From Sorghum bicolor (taxonomy: Eukaryota; Streptophyta; Magnoliopsida; Poales; Poaceae), in contig NC_012876.2 in the NCBI RefSeq assembly GCF_000003195.3, positions 48,665,276 to 48,729,275 on the forward strand: 64,000 bases of DNA. The letters run 5' to 3'. How positions within the stretch are numbered: the first letter of the stretch is position 1; the number at the start of each line of letters is the position of its first letter. The notes beneath the pieces are model-generated. The model was not told the DNA's origin, searched no databases, and was given only the letters and a program-made list of their open reading frames with translations. Shown here piece by piece: positions 54,684 to 64,000 of this stretch. The position numbers were made by a program, and so were the translations under genes.

Positions 54684-57600
54684 ATGCAGATGGTGCAAAC
54701 ACGTGGCGGGGGTAATAGCAATCCGGGCCTTGGAGCAGGTACATCCGGAGGTGGGGCTCAACGGAATGAGGACAGAGCACCAACACCGCCACCACCACCG
54801 CCTCCCCCGTACACTGCGGATGTGTTTTTCGCGCAGTTTCTGGGAAGCCAACGCAATTTGGAGCAGATGCAGCGCAACATGGAAGAAGCTTTGCGCAACA
54901 TAGCTGACAACACCCGTCGTGGGGATAATCAGGGTGGCCGAGAGGTCAACCAGTACAGTTCGTTCAAGGACTTCATGGATACCAAGCCACCAATCTTCAA
55001 AGAGGCTTTGGAACCCCTCGAGGCAGATGAATGGATCAATACCATGGAGCAGAAGTTTCGTCTTCTTCGGATGACAGAAGAACTCAAGGCTGAATATGCG
55101 GCACATCAGTTACAAGGACCCGCTGGGATTTGGTGGTCCCATCACCGTACCACCTACCCAGAGGGGACCCCAATCACCTGGAGCCGCTTCACCACCGCTT
55201 TCCGGGGAAATTACATTCCTCCGGGTGTGGTTGAAATGAAGGTTGGGGAGTTCATGAGGCTGTCCCAGGGGACGAAATCTGTGAAGGAGTATCTACATGC
55301 TTTCAACAATCTCGCTCGCTATGCCCCTGAGTTTGTAAACATGGAGGCCAAGAAGATTGCTAGTTTCCAGAGGGGCTTGAATCCAAAGATGCTGAAGACC
55401 ATGGGTACAGGGGCCAGGGCTACTTTCAATGCCTATATCAGCGACTGTTTGACCCAAGAGAACAATAACAACAACTACAGTGCATCCAAGTCTCGTAAGA
55501 GGGCTTTTGAAGCCGGATCATCTCAGTCCAGGGCACCAGTGGCAGGGCGACAGCAGTATCGTCCTCCTGCCCCGGGTGCTAGGTTCCGACCGCCGCAGAG
55601 AAGGAACACCGGGCATCCAACACAACAGAAGCCATACAAGGTGGCGATAGCCCCTGCCAAGCCAAAGGCAATTCAAGCTGCAGCACCTGCCGTCAACAGT
55701 GCGCCCAAGAGTCCATGCTATAACTGCCACAAGATGGGGCACTTTGCTAAGGAATGTCCCTACCCCAAGAGGCAGCAGCCAACCTATCCAGCTCGTGTAC
55801 ACCATACCTCGATCGAGGAGATTCCGGAAGGAGAACCGGTAACAGCTGGTATGTTTCCTGTCAACCAACATCTTGCAGTTGTTTTGTTTGATTCTGGATC
55901 ATCGCATTCATTCATGAGCCAAGCATTTGCACAAAAGCATGATCAGCCAGTTACTGAGTTAGGTTATGGCTATCGCATCAGCTCAGCCGGAGCCGATGTG
56001 TTGACTAATAAAATGGTAACAGGAGTTACCTTGGATATCAGTGGTCGGAGGTTCCGTGTAAACCTTGTGGTCATGCCAGGACTGGTTTTGGATGTCATCA
56101 TTGGGATGAACAAAATGACTGATTGGGGCGCGGTTATAGATACCGGGAATAGAACTCTTTCCCTTAGAGACCCGCAAGGGAAGGGGGTGCTTCAGGTCAA
56201 GCTACCTAGACGGTTGGACTTCGCCAGTCTTTCATGTGCAGTACAGGTAGTCCCTCTAGAACACATACCCGTGGTATGTGAGTTCCCTGATGTGTTTCCT
56301 GAGGATTTACCAGGACTACCCCCAGATAGGGAGGTAGAGTTTGCAATCGAGTTGATACCAGGTACAGCACCAATATCTAGAAGGCCGTATCGGATGCCCC
56401 CAAATGAACTCACTGAGTTGAAGAATCAACTAAAAGAATTGCTGGATAAAGGGTTCATCCGGCCAAGCTCGTCGGAATGGGGTTGTCCAGCGTTGTTTGT
56501 GAAAAAGAAGGATCAGTCGTTGCGCATGTGCGTGGACTATCGTCCACTCAATGCAGTGACAATCAAGAATAAGTATCCTTTGCCAAGGATTGATATCCTG
56601 TTTGATCAGTTATCCAAGGCCAGAGTGTTTTCCAAGATAGATTTGAGGTCTGAGTATCACCAAATCAAAATTCGTCCGCAAGATATCCCGAAGACTGCTT
56701 TTTCCACCACATATGGGTTGTATGAGTATCTAGTCATGTCCTTTGGGTTGACAAATGCTCCTGCGTACTTTATGTATCTAATGAACTCAGTCTTTATGCC
56801 AGAATTGGATAAGTTTGTTGTGGTGTTTATCGATGATATTCTGGTGTATTCAGAAGATGAGCAAGATCACGCCGAGCATCTGAGAATCGTGCTGACACGA
56901 TTACGAGAGCATCAATTATATGCCAAGTTCAGCAAGTGCGAGTTCTGGTTGAAGAAAGTTCCTTTCCTAGGGCACATTCTGTCTGAAGAAGGGATTGTTG
57001 TGGATCCATCAAAAGTGCAGGAAGTCATGGACTGGAAGTCTCCAACTTCTGTCTCGGAAGTTAGAAGTTTTCTTGGTCTGGCCGGGTATTATCGTCGTTT
57101 CATACCTGACTTCTCCAAGATTGCTAAACCAATGACAAGTTTGCTACAAAAGGATCATAAGTTCGTCTGGACGGAAGGGTGTGAGTTAGCCTTCCGCACC
57201 TTGCGAAAGTTGCTAACCACTGCTCCCGTTCTGGCACAACCTAATATCGAGAAGCCTTTTGATGTGTTTTGCGACGCATCGAAGAGTGGCCTGGGGTGTG
57301 TGTTAATGCAAGATGGCAGAGTGATAGCTTATGCTTCCCGACACCTGAGAAAGCACGAAATCAATTACCCAACGCACGACCTCGAGTTAGCAGCTGTGGT
57401 GTATGCTTTGAAGATTTGGAGACATTATCTGCTGGGAAATAAGTGTCACATTTATACCGATCATAAGAGCTTGAAGTACATCTTCACGCAGTCCGAGCTG
57501 AATATGAGGCAACGACGGTGGTTAGAGCTAATCAAGGACTATGACCTGGAAGTTCACTATCATCCAGGCAAGGCTAATGTAGTAGCAGATGCTCTAAGTC

Positions 57601-59162
57601 GTAAACCACACTGTCAAGTGGTTCAACCGTTGTTTGAAGATGGGTTCAATCTCATGCATCCTGAGGTCTTATGTCATATACAACTCAGTTGTTCACTCGA
57701 GAGTCAAGTCATTGAAGGTCAGAAAACAGACAAGGGTATCTTCCATATCAAAGAAAAGATCAAAGATGACCCAAAGACTCAGTTTTGGGTTGATGAGAAA
57801 GGGGTACTGTGGTTTCAACAGCGGTTAGTGGTCCCGAAGGATCGGGAATTGAAGAATCGCATCATGGATGAAGCCCATCTCTCCAAGCTCTCTATTCATC
57901 CTGGCAGTAGCAAAATGTATCAAGATCTAAGACCCCACTTTTGGTGGACCAAGATGAAGAAAGAAATAGCCGCTTATGTGGCCCGTTGTGACACGTGTTG
58001 CAGAGTTAAGGCCATCCATATGAAACCTGCAGGTCTGTTACAACCGTTATCAGTTCTGGGGTGGAAATGGGAAGAGGTCAGTATGGACTTTATCACAGGT
58101 TTACCTACCACAAGGAAGGGGAATGACTCGATTTGGGTAATCATAGATCGATTGACCAAATCGGCCCATTTCATCCCTGTGAAGACTCGTTACCGACCTC
58201 CTGAGTATGCCGATATATATATGGCTGAGATTGTCAAGTTGCATGGTATTCCCAAAACCATCATATCGGATAGAGGACCGCAGTTCACTGCTCACTTCTG
58301 GGAGCGCATGCATAAAAGTTTGGGGACCAGTTTGATAAGAAGCACGGCCTATCACCCCCAGACTTCAGGCCAAACTGAGAGGCTAAATCAAGTATTAGAA
58401 GATATGCTGAGGGCCTGTGTGCTATCATCCAGGGGATCGTGGGAATCATGGTTACCTTTGGCTGAGTTCTCATACAATAATAGTTATCAAGAGAGCATCA
58501 AGATGGCCCCGTTCGAAGCTTTGTATGGGCGGAGATGTCGAACTCCGTTAAACTGGGTTGAACCTGGTGAAAGAAGATACTATGGTATCGACTTCGTGAA
58601 TGAAGCAGAGAAAAAGGTGCAGATCATACAGCAACATATGCAAGCGGCACAGTCACGACAAAAGAGTTATGCTGATAAGAGAAGAAGGCCACTTGAATTC
58701 AGTGTAGGTGACTATGTGTACCTCAAGGTTACGCCAATAAAGAAAGTTCAGCGTTTCCGAGTTCGAAGCAAGCTTGCACCCAGATATGTGGGACCGTACC
58801 AAGTGCTAGAGAGGAAGGGCCCAGTGGCCTATAAGATTCAGTTACCTGAAGAGATGAGCTCGATCTTTCCGGTCTTCCATGTGTCGCAACTGCGGAAATG
58901 TCTGAAGGTACCTGAACAAAGAATTGAACCTCGAGGGATCAAGATGAAAGCAGACCTAGAGTATAAAGAGCAGCCAATGGGGATTGTGGATGCCAAGGAG
59001 CGAGTAACCCGAAACAAAGTTGTCAGAACTTACAAAGTGGTGTGGAGTCATCATGACGATAGGGATGCCACCTCGGAAACAGAGGATTACTTAAAAACAG
59101 TTTATCCAAAATTTCATAAGAAATGGTTAGTAACCCAAAATCTCGGGATGAGATTTCCCTAA
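54684..59162 (+). CDS. Element D gag-pol polyprotein with C-terminal chromodomain (1492 aa, intact)
   Basis: Two in-frame starts exist, 54684 and 54690; the second (MVQTRGGG) matches the usual plant chromovirus gag start. Order: gag ([27 protein letters not shown]), knuckle [14 protein letters not shown] (about residue 346), protease [10 protein letters not shown] (about 399), RT with FIDDILVYS (about 716), RNase [11 protein letters not shown] (about 865), HHCC finger, integrase DDE in [16 protein letters not shown] and GQTERLNQ (about 1134-1230), and a chromodomain at about 1430-1491 ([26 protein letters not shown]). Chromodomains direct chromovirus integration to heterochromatin. Oddities: DLRSEYHQ where DLRSGYHQ is usual, and DATSETED where a W normally follows AT. 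No stop or frameshift is present. Confidence 0.95.
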   Translation: MQMVQTRGGGNSNPGLGAGTSGGGAQRNEDRAPTPPPPPPPPYTADVFFAQFLGSQRNLEQMQRNMEEALRNIADNTRRGDNQGGREVNQYSSFKDFMDTKPPIFKEALEPLEADEWINTMEQKFRLLRMTEELKAEYAAHQLQGPAGIWWSHHRTTYPEGTPITWSRFTTAFRGNYIPPGVVEMKVGEFMRLSQGTKSVKEYLHAFNNLARYAPEFVNMEAKKIASFQRGLNPKMLKTMGTGARATFNAYISDCLTQENNNNNYSASKSRKRAFEAGSSQSRAPVAGRQQYRPPAPGARFRPPQRRNTGHPTQQKPYKVAIAPAKPKAIQAAAPAVNSAPKSPCYNCHKMGHFAKECPYPKRQQPTYPARVHHTSIEEIPEGEPVTAGMFPVNQHLAVVLFDSGSSHSFMSQAFAQKHDQPVTELGYGYRISSAGADVLTNKMVTGVTLDISGRRFRVNLVVMPGLVLDVIIGMNKMTDWGAVIDTGNRTLSLRDPQGKGVLQVKLPRRLDFASLSCAVQVVPLEHIPVVCEFPDVFPEDLPGLPPDREVEFAIELIPGTAPISRRPYRMPPNELTELKNQLKELLDKGFIRPSSSEWGCPALFVKKKDQSLRMCVDYRPLNAVTIKNKYPLPRIDILFDQLSKARVFSKIDLRSEYHQIKIRPQDIPKTAFSTTYGLYEYLVMSFGLTNAPAYFMYLMNSVFMPELDKFVVVFIDDILVYSEDEQDHAEHLRIVLTRLREHQLYAKFSKCEFWLKKVPFLGHILSEEGIVVDPSKVQEVMDWKSPTSVSEVRSFLGLAGYYRRFIPDFSKIAKPMTSLLQKDHKFVWTEGCELAFRTLRKLLTTAPVLAQPNIEKPFDVFCDASKSGLGCVLMQDGRVIAYASRHLRKHEINYPTHDLELAAVVYALKIWRHYLLGNKCHIYTDHKSLKYIFTQSELNMRQRRWLELIKDYDLEVHYHPGKANVVADALSRKPHCQVVQPLFEDGFNLMHPEVLCHIQLSCSLESQVIEGQKTDKGIFHIKEKIKDDPKTQFWVDEKGVLWFQQRLVVPKDRELKNRIMDEAHLSKLSIHPGSSKMYQDLRPHFWWTKMKKEIAAYVARCDTCCRVKAIHMKPAGLLQPLSVLGWKWEEVSMDFITGLPTTRKGNDSIWVIIDRLTKSAHFIPVKTRYRPPEYADIYMAEIVKLHGIPKTIISDRGPQFTAHFWERMHKSLGTSLIRSTAYHPQTSGQTERLNQVLEDMLRACVLSSRGSWESWLPLAEFSYNNSYQESIKMAPFEALYGRRCRTPLNWVEPGERRYYGIDFVNEAEKKVQIIQQHMQAAQSRQKSYADKRRRPLEFSVGDYVYLKVTPIKKVQRFRVRSKLAPRYVGPYQVLERKGPVAYKIQLPEEMSSIFPVFHVSQLRKCLKVPEQRIEPRGIKMKADLEYKEQPMGIVDAKERVTRNKVVRTYKVVWSHHDDRDATSETEDYLKTVYPKFHKKWLVTQNLGMRFP

Positions 59163-59174
59163 GGGGGGAAGGGC

Positions 59175-62100
59175 TGTAACACCCTAGGTGTTAAGCATGC
59201 ACTTAGTCTCATCAAAGTCATGCATAAGCATTTCCATCAAGCATAAGCACCATGAGCATGACACTCTTCTCAAATTATGATTTTATGTGCTTCATTTCAT
59301 GAGTTTTAAATATGTTAAAAATATGATACTTGTTTCTAAAATAGAGAAATATTCAAATTAGGTTGCTTTATGTGTAAGAAGGATTTAGAATATTTTTGTG
59401 CAATTTTTGGAGCTATAGAATTTGAGAAATAGAATTTATACAAACTTTTCCAAAGTGAATTTATTTAAAACCTAGAGCTGAGTTTTAACTTGTAATTCAA
59501 ATTCTGTTTGGAATTTGGTCTTGCTTGTTAAAGCAAAGTTGTAGAGTTTTTATTTTGGAACAACTTTGTTTTTGGGAGTAAGAGGTGAAAATGATTTTAA
59601 ATTGGTCCAAATGAATTTAGAAAGAATTTGGAGAAAAGAAATTCAAAAAAAAAGAGAAAGGGGCAGGCGCTGCTGGGCCAACCCCGCTTCCCTTTTGGCC
59701 CAGCAAGCGACCCGGCCTGCCTCCCCTCTCCCTCTCCCTCCCGCGCGCGGACGCGCCTCGCTCCACCCGGCGCCGGCCACGTGGCGGCCGTACGCCGGCG
59801 TTGGACGCGCCGCAGCCGGCCTCCAACCCCCCCTGGTCGGGACGCCGGCGCAGGCTCCCAGACCATTTCGCCCGTTCTGTCCCCCGCGCCCTCCTTCCCC
59901 TTCCTCCTCCGCTCGCACCGCGCAGCAGCAGCCGCTCCTCCGTGCGCCATTGTCGGAGAGAGCTCCGCCGCTCGTCGCCGGCCACTCCAGAGCCTCAAGC
60001 TCGACGCCAAGAGCACCAGAGCACTCGCCGTCGCTAGGGTAAGCTCGTGCGAACGTTCTACCGAGGTGAGAGTCCGTCCAGCACCGTGAATCGCTCGCCG
60101 GAGTTACCCCGAGCTCGCCGGAGTACTCCACCGCGACGGGTCTAGCGTTTCCCTGCCTCTTTTCGCTCGTTCTTTGTTGCGCTAGGTCGGTAGGAAGGTG
60201 AGGAAGCTCGGGGAGGCGTTTGCGCACGCTCTACCGCGCCGGAGCGGCCTGGCCACGGCGAGCAGCGCCGCCGTGCCGCCATGCATGCTCGTCGGAGGTG
60301 TTTCGGCCATCCTCTGGTCGATCCAAGGGTACCGCTGGGTGCGCCCTGCTTCGGGGAGCACGTTGGTGCTCACCCCGTGGCCGGAGACCTCACCGCCGGC
60401 GAGATCTTCTCGTCGGAGGTGAGCTCCATCTCGGTCTCGCTGACCGGTGGGGTCGGGGACCCACTGTCAGTCGCAGGGGTACCCCGGTGCGTGTAGATCT
60501 GGGTGTGCGTAGCCTTTTTCGTCGGTTTTCTTAAAAAAATGTTTTCCAGAAATTGATTTAAAGTTTGTAAAATCTGTATCTTGAGTTCTACAGTTCCAAA
60601 TTGAATGAAATAAATTTTGGTGTGCTCTATATTTCAAGATCTACAGTTTGATGTAATTGCATGTCATGTTGGAGTAACTTTTCGGTGTGAATATAATTAA
60701 TCTATGTTTTTGCTAAACTTTGAAAATGCATAGTAAATAAAATATGGCTCAGAAAAATGTGAAACTTGATTTGTTGGCTTTGCATGTGTGTTTGCTCACT
60801 GGGAAAATATTGGTACATATTATTTGGTGTATAATTGAATTTATGGTAATTTAAAGGCTTGCATGGCAGTGCTTTATGATTTTTAATAATTAATTGGGTC
60901 ATGCAATAAATCTGGAAAATTTTGTGGGTGTTTCTTATCATATTAGACAAATTGTAAAAATACGAAATCTGTTGTTTGACACTTATATCACAGTAGGGTG
61001 ATTACACTCACCTTATTAATTAATCTTATGATTTTTGTGGCTCAAAATAAGTAACCAAAAATTATGAAAAATTTACAGTAGACTTTATGATTTGCTAGTA
61101 GTCTCCTGTAATTTTTGTGGAATTTATTGATGAACAGAATTGCATGTGATTTTTAATGGGCCTAGAAATGAATAAAGAAAACTATGAATGGTTGTATATA
61201 TAGGTTGAATGGAATAAGTTGGGTTTGGTGTATCTTTGAAGCATCATGGAGGTTGCTGGTTGCATTTGAAAAATAATTATAGAAGAGAATGTAATAGATG
61301 TTTGATTCAATTGTTTATTATTGGATGATGTTGACTACCTTGTAATAAGCATGACCAAGTGCATTACCTATGCATCATAACATGACTCCTTTGGTACTCT
61401 CTCATATAAGCATCCACTCGGGCATCTCGCACTCCACTCATGAGCATATATGCATCATACAGGCTCGCAGGAGAACGAGGTGGGAACCGAGGAACCCGAG
61501 GAGCTTCAGGAGCAGGAACCTCCGGAAGCACAGGAACCCGGGGAGGAACTGCAGGAGTGTCCGGATCACCGACCCAGCACCTTTGAGAAAGGCAAGCCCC
61601 GGAGCATTCTAAGTCTCCCTATTCTCACTAACTTACTATATATATTACACTGGTTCTACTATATTGCATATAAGTAATAGGAGTTGCCTGATACCGTTGC
61701 TGCATATGTACTCCTTGTTATCCCTACTCGTTTATCTACCTTGTCCTATGTAGATAGGCGCGGAGTCTATGCTTAGTTTGCTTAGTCCGGTAGAAGTCGG
61801 GTGATTCCCTGTCACCTGCGAGATATAGGTGGATACCTGCTTGATTAAGCAACGGATGCTTGGGGACAGGAATAACCAAGTGTGGAATGTAATGGGAGAC
61901 TGGGCAGGGACTTATGGTGGGTTGACCATAGTGCCCCTGCCTGTGTCGATTAAGGACCGATCGTTGACGGCCCTCTTGTCATGTTGAACGCATGCCCCAC
62001 ATTTAGCTGGAAGGATAAGTCGTTCCGACCGCGAAGCCTGAGCACTATCCGGGCCGGGAATCGGCCCGATGTACGCGCTGTATTGGTGATGGTTGAGGAG

Positions 62101-62292
62101 AACGATGAGGGCGCGGCGCGCAACCTTGGTATACCTTGGATACCTCGGTCGCCGGAACGGTCCTCGGGTACGGGCGGTGCCTGTCGACTATTCATGGACT
62201 ACCGGGATTATATGGGCTTAAGCGTGATAGTTCGACTATGCAAATGGTCACTATTAGGCTTAATCTCTTATAATTTGGTCGGTTCTGTTACA
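59175..62292 (+). repeat. Element D 3' LTR (3118 bp), internally deleted
   Basis: Same termini as the 5' LTR. It matches to GCCTGTCGA (about 62188), then jumps to GACTACCGGGATTAT near the end, losing about 0.8 kb, with roughly nine bases of filler (CTATTCATG). Preceded by the polypurine tract at 59161-59174. Confidence 0.95.
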
Positions 62293-63497
62293 AAAGACGT
62301 GTTCGGTTTCAAGCCACCAAGTATGTGCTCCTTGAGGAGGAGTTATATTACCGAACTGTTGATGGGATTCTTCTCAGATGTTTAGGTGATGGTGAGGCTA
62401 AGTGTTTGATGGGAGAAATCCATGGAGTATGTGGAGCACATCAGTCGGCCTTTAAGATGAAGTGGATGATTAGAAGAAATGGGTATTTTTGGCCGACTAT
62501 ACTTGAAGATTGTTTTAAGTATTTTAAGGGGTGTCAAGGATGTCAGAAATTTTGCAATGTTCAAAGGGCACCTGCATCGGCCATGAATCCTATCATCAAG
62601 CCTTGGCCGTTCCGGGGATGGGCTATTGATTTGATCGGCCAGATTTATCCACCATCCAGCAAAGGACATAAATTTATTCTGGTTGCTACTGATTATTTCA
62701 CCAAATGGGTTGAAGCTATTCCTTTAAAGAAAGTTACATCGGCCAATATGATTGATTTTGTGAAAGAGCATATTATCTACCGATTTGGAATTCCTCAAAC
62801 AATTACTACCGATCAGGGTACTATGTTCACATCGGGGGAGTTTGACGAATTTGCAATCGGTATGGGAATTAAAGTATTAAACTCTTCTCCTTACTATGCT
62901 CAAGCTAATGGGCAGGCCGAGGCATCTAACAAAGGAATTATCAAGCTTATTAAACGAAAGATTGAAGAAAATCCTAGGAGGTGGCACACATTATTAAACG
63001 AAGCTTTATGGTCATACTAGATGGCTTGTCATGGATCAACCAAGGTTTCACCTTATCAGTTGGTGTATGGGCATGATGCAGTGTTACCTTGGGAAATTAA
63101 GACTGGGTCTAGGAGACTATCTTTTCAAGATCAATTGGCTGCCGATGATTATGCTACTTTGATGACAGACGAGTTGGATGATCTAGCAGGACATCGGCTA
63201 AGGGCTTTGATGAGTATAGAAGAGAATAAGAAGAGAATTGCCAGATGGTATGATAAGAAGGTAAAAGCTAAGGAGTTTGCCGATGGAGACTTAGTGTGGA
63301 AATTAATCTTACCGATCGGGACTAGAAGTTCAAAATTTGGGAAGTGGTCTCCCAATTGGGAGGGTCCCTATCGGATAAATCGATCGGCTCCTGGTAATGC
63401 CTATATTTTAGAAACTCTCGAAGGAGTTGAATTTCCCAGAGCATTAAATGGCAAATATCTGAAGAAGTACTACCCCAGCATATGGGTCAATGCATGA
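62293..63497 (+). pseudogene. C2 integrase, second part
   Basis: It resumes after D with RRVRFQATKY. HHCC finger, catalytic WAIDLIG, TTDQGTMF and GQAEASNK are present. A TAG at 63018-63020 (C1 has CGG) splits it before MACHGSTK. The remainder runs to PRALNGKYLKKYYPSIW and a TGA at 63495-63497. RLSFQDQLAADDY is intact here where C1 has two TAGs. It lacks one codon in GEIHGVCGAH relative to C1. Confidence 0.88.
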
Positions 63498-63507
63498 TAG
63501 TTTAAGT

Positions 63508-63593
63508 ACCGATAACATTCCTATCGGCTGGATCAAAATGTATCTGGAGCTGGACTTAGTGTTTTAAAAGGTGCCGATAACAGTCCTATCGGC
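63508..63593. repeat. Paired hairpins of C2
   Basis: 63508-63528 (ACCGATA...TATCGGC, one stem mismatch) and 63573-63593 (GCCGATA...TATCGGC, perfect), starts 65 bp apart as in C1. They sit between the pol stop and the stop of the antisense gene. Confidence 0.88.
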
Positions 63594-63653
63594 TAGACCA
63601 AGATACTAGGAGTACCCAAAAGGAGAGAGTAGGATGTATCGCCGATGAAGAGT

Positions 63654-64000
63654 TCATAAGTTCAGCAGCGCCTGGATTGTCGATATGGCGTGCAGACGGA
63701 TCTGTTTGGCTTCTTCTATCTCCTTCATGTCGTCATCAGCAGAGCCCTCCACTGGCTTCAGCTTCTTCTTCATCTGCAGCGCCTTGTGGCCATGGACATT
63801 TCGCTCTTGTTCAAGGAGTTTGATCGCCTCAGGCAGCTGGTTCTCCTCTTGCTGAGCTTGGGACAAGGCTTCCTCTACTTGCTTGAGCTCTGCCAACAGG
63901 GCTTCTCTTTTTGCTGACAGATCAGAGATCTTATGCTTCAGAGCATCTCCTAAGGACATCAAGATGCTGATGTTCTTGTGCTTCTCATCGGCAAGGAGCT
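63654..64000 (-). CDS. C2 antisense gene, last exon (coiled coil), partial
   Basis: Minus-strand coiled coil homologous to the last exon of the C1 antisense gene (EALLAELKQVEEALSQAQQE, ending STIQALLNL). It is open to the window edge, with stop at 63656-63654. No premature stop is seen in the visible part. The mobile domain would lie beyond the window. Confidence 0.8.
   Translation of the reverse strand, partial: LLADEKHKNISILMSLGDALKHKISDLSAKREALLAELKQVEEALSQAQQEENQLPEAIKLLEQERNVHGHKALQMKKKLKPVEGSADDDMKEIEEAKQIRLHAISTIQALLNL

Larger units (their letters stand above)
48577..62292 (+). mobile_element. Element D: young Tekay/Del-type chromovirus with an extra H3-tail-like ORF
   Basis: AAAGA flanks both ends (48572-48576 and 62293-62297). 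Order: 5' LTR (48577-52502), PBS (52505-52520), leader, accessory ORF (53322-54365), gag-pol with chromodomain (54684-59162), polypurine tract AAGGGGGGAAGGGC, and a 3' LTR with an internal deletion (59175-62292). About 25 substitutions over roughly 3.0 kb of shared LTR (under 1%) make this a recent insertion. The gag-pol frame is unbroken. Confidence 0.95.
35011..64000 (+). mobile_element. Element C2: family C copy, split by B+ and D, runs off the right edge
   Basis: Inserted in C3 (left TSD probably TCAGT, 35006-35010; right end outside the window). It resumes at 43925 after B+ and at 62293 after D. It matches C1 along its length, including the gag TAG, the TAATG junction, the paired hairpins and the antisense coiled-coil exon. 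Lesions include several TAGs and a 17-bp deletion in the RT frame. Confidence 0.92.

Overview
This window is intergenic heterochromatin from a plant genome, almost certainly a grass and probably a panicoid one. The basis is the combination of Tat-type Ty3/gypsy elements with antisense genes, Athila-like elements, a Tekay/Del chromovirus with about 4-kb LTRs and a SIRE-type copia remnant, stacked inside one another. No host gene, rRNA, tRNA gene or CRISPR array was found. Nearly every base belongs to an LTR retrotransposon, and five groups are named here A to E.

Layout. (B-) A damaged Athila-like element on the minus strand runs from its 5' LTR at 17064-18301 down to about 791, where it is fused head-to-head with a plus-strand piece of the same family (1-790). 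(A) A complete 12.0-kb Tat element (2964-14991, minus strand, TSD GGAAA) sits inside B-. Its two 459-bp LTRs differ by one base. It carries gag-protease, RT/RNase H/integrase and an intact six-exon antisense gene. (E) A SIRE-type copia remnant lacking pol covers 18302 to about 21394. (C) A second Tat-like family appears three times: C3, a minus-strand pol fragment (21395-21467 plus 33954-35010); C1, a full-length element (21468-33953, TSD AGTAA) inserted into C3; and C2 (35011 to beyond the window end), also inserted into C3. C1 carries an antisense plant-mobile-domain gene of six exons. C2 is interrupted by B+ (36823-43924, TSD GTGGC), an Athila-like gag-protease-only element, and by D (48577-62292, TSD AAAGA), a young Tekay chromovirus.

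How the parts work together. gag, protease, RT, RNase H and integrase are the standard retrotransposition set. The unusual layer is the accessory genes. D has a separate forward ORF ahead of gag-pol whose N-terminus copies the histone H3 tail around K9, in an element whose integrase ends in a chromodomain. A and C each carry a spliced gene on the strand opposite to gag-pol, with its own TATA box, encoding a mobile-domain or transposase-like region, a disordered linker and a coiled coil. A and C are also each peppered, on both strands and in coding and non-coding DNA, with their own short motif: CGACCAG in A and GCCGAT in C. The pattern resembles cis-motif plus element-encoded-factor pairs such as VANDAL/VANC, but that link is inference.

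Decay is mainly premature TAG codons, several of them CAG to TAG when copies are compared, plus LTR deletions with filler DNA and small frameshifts. All boundaries, counts and alignments were made by eye. TSD-bounded ends are exact; junctions without a TSD are good to about 10-20 bp.
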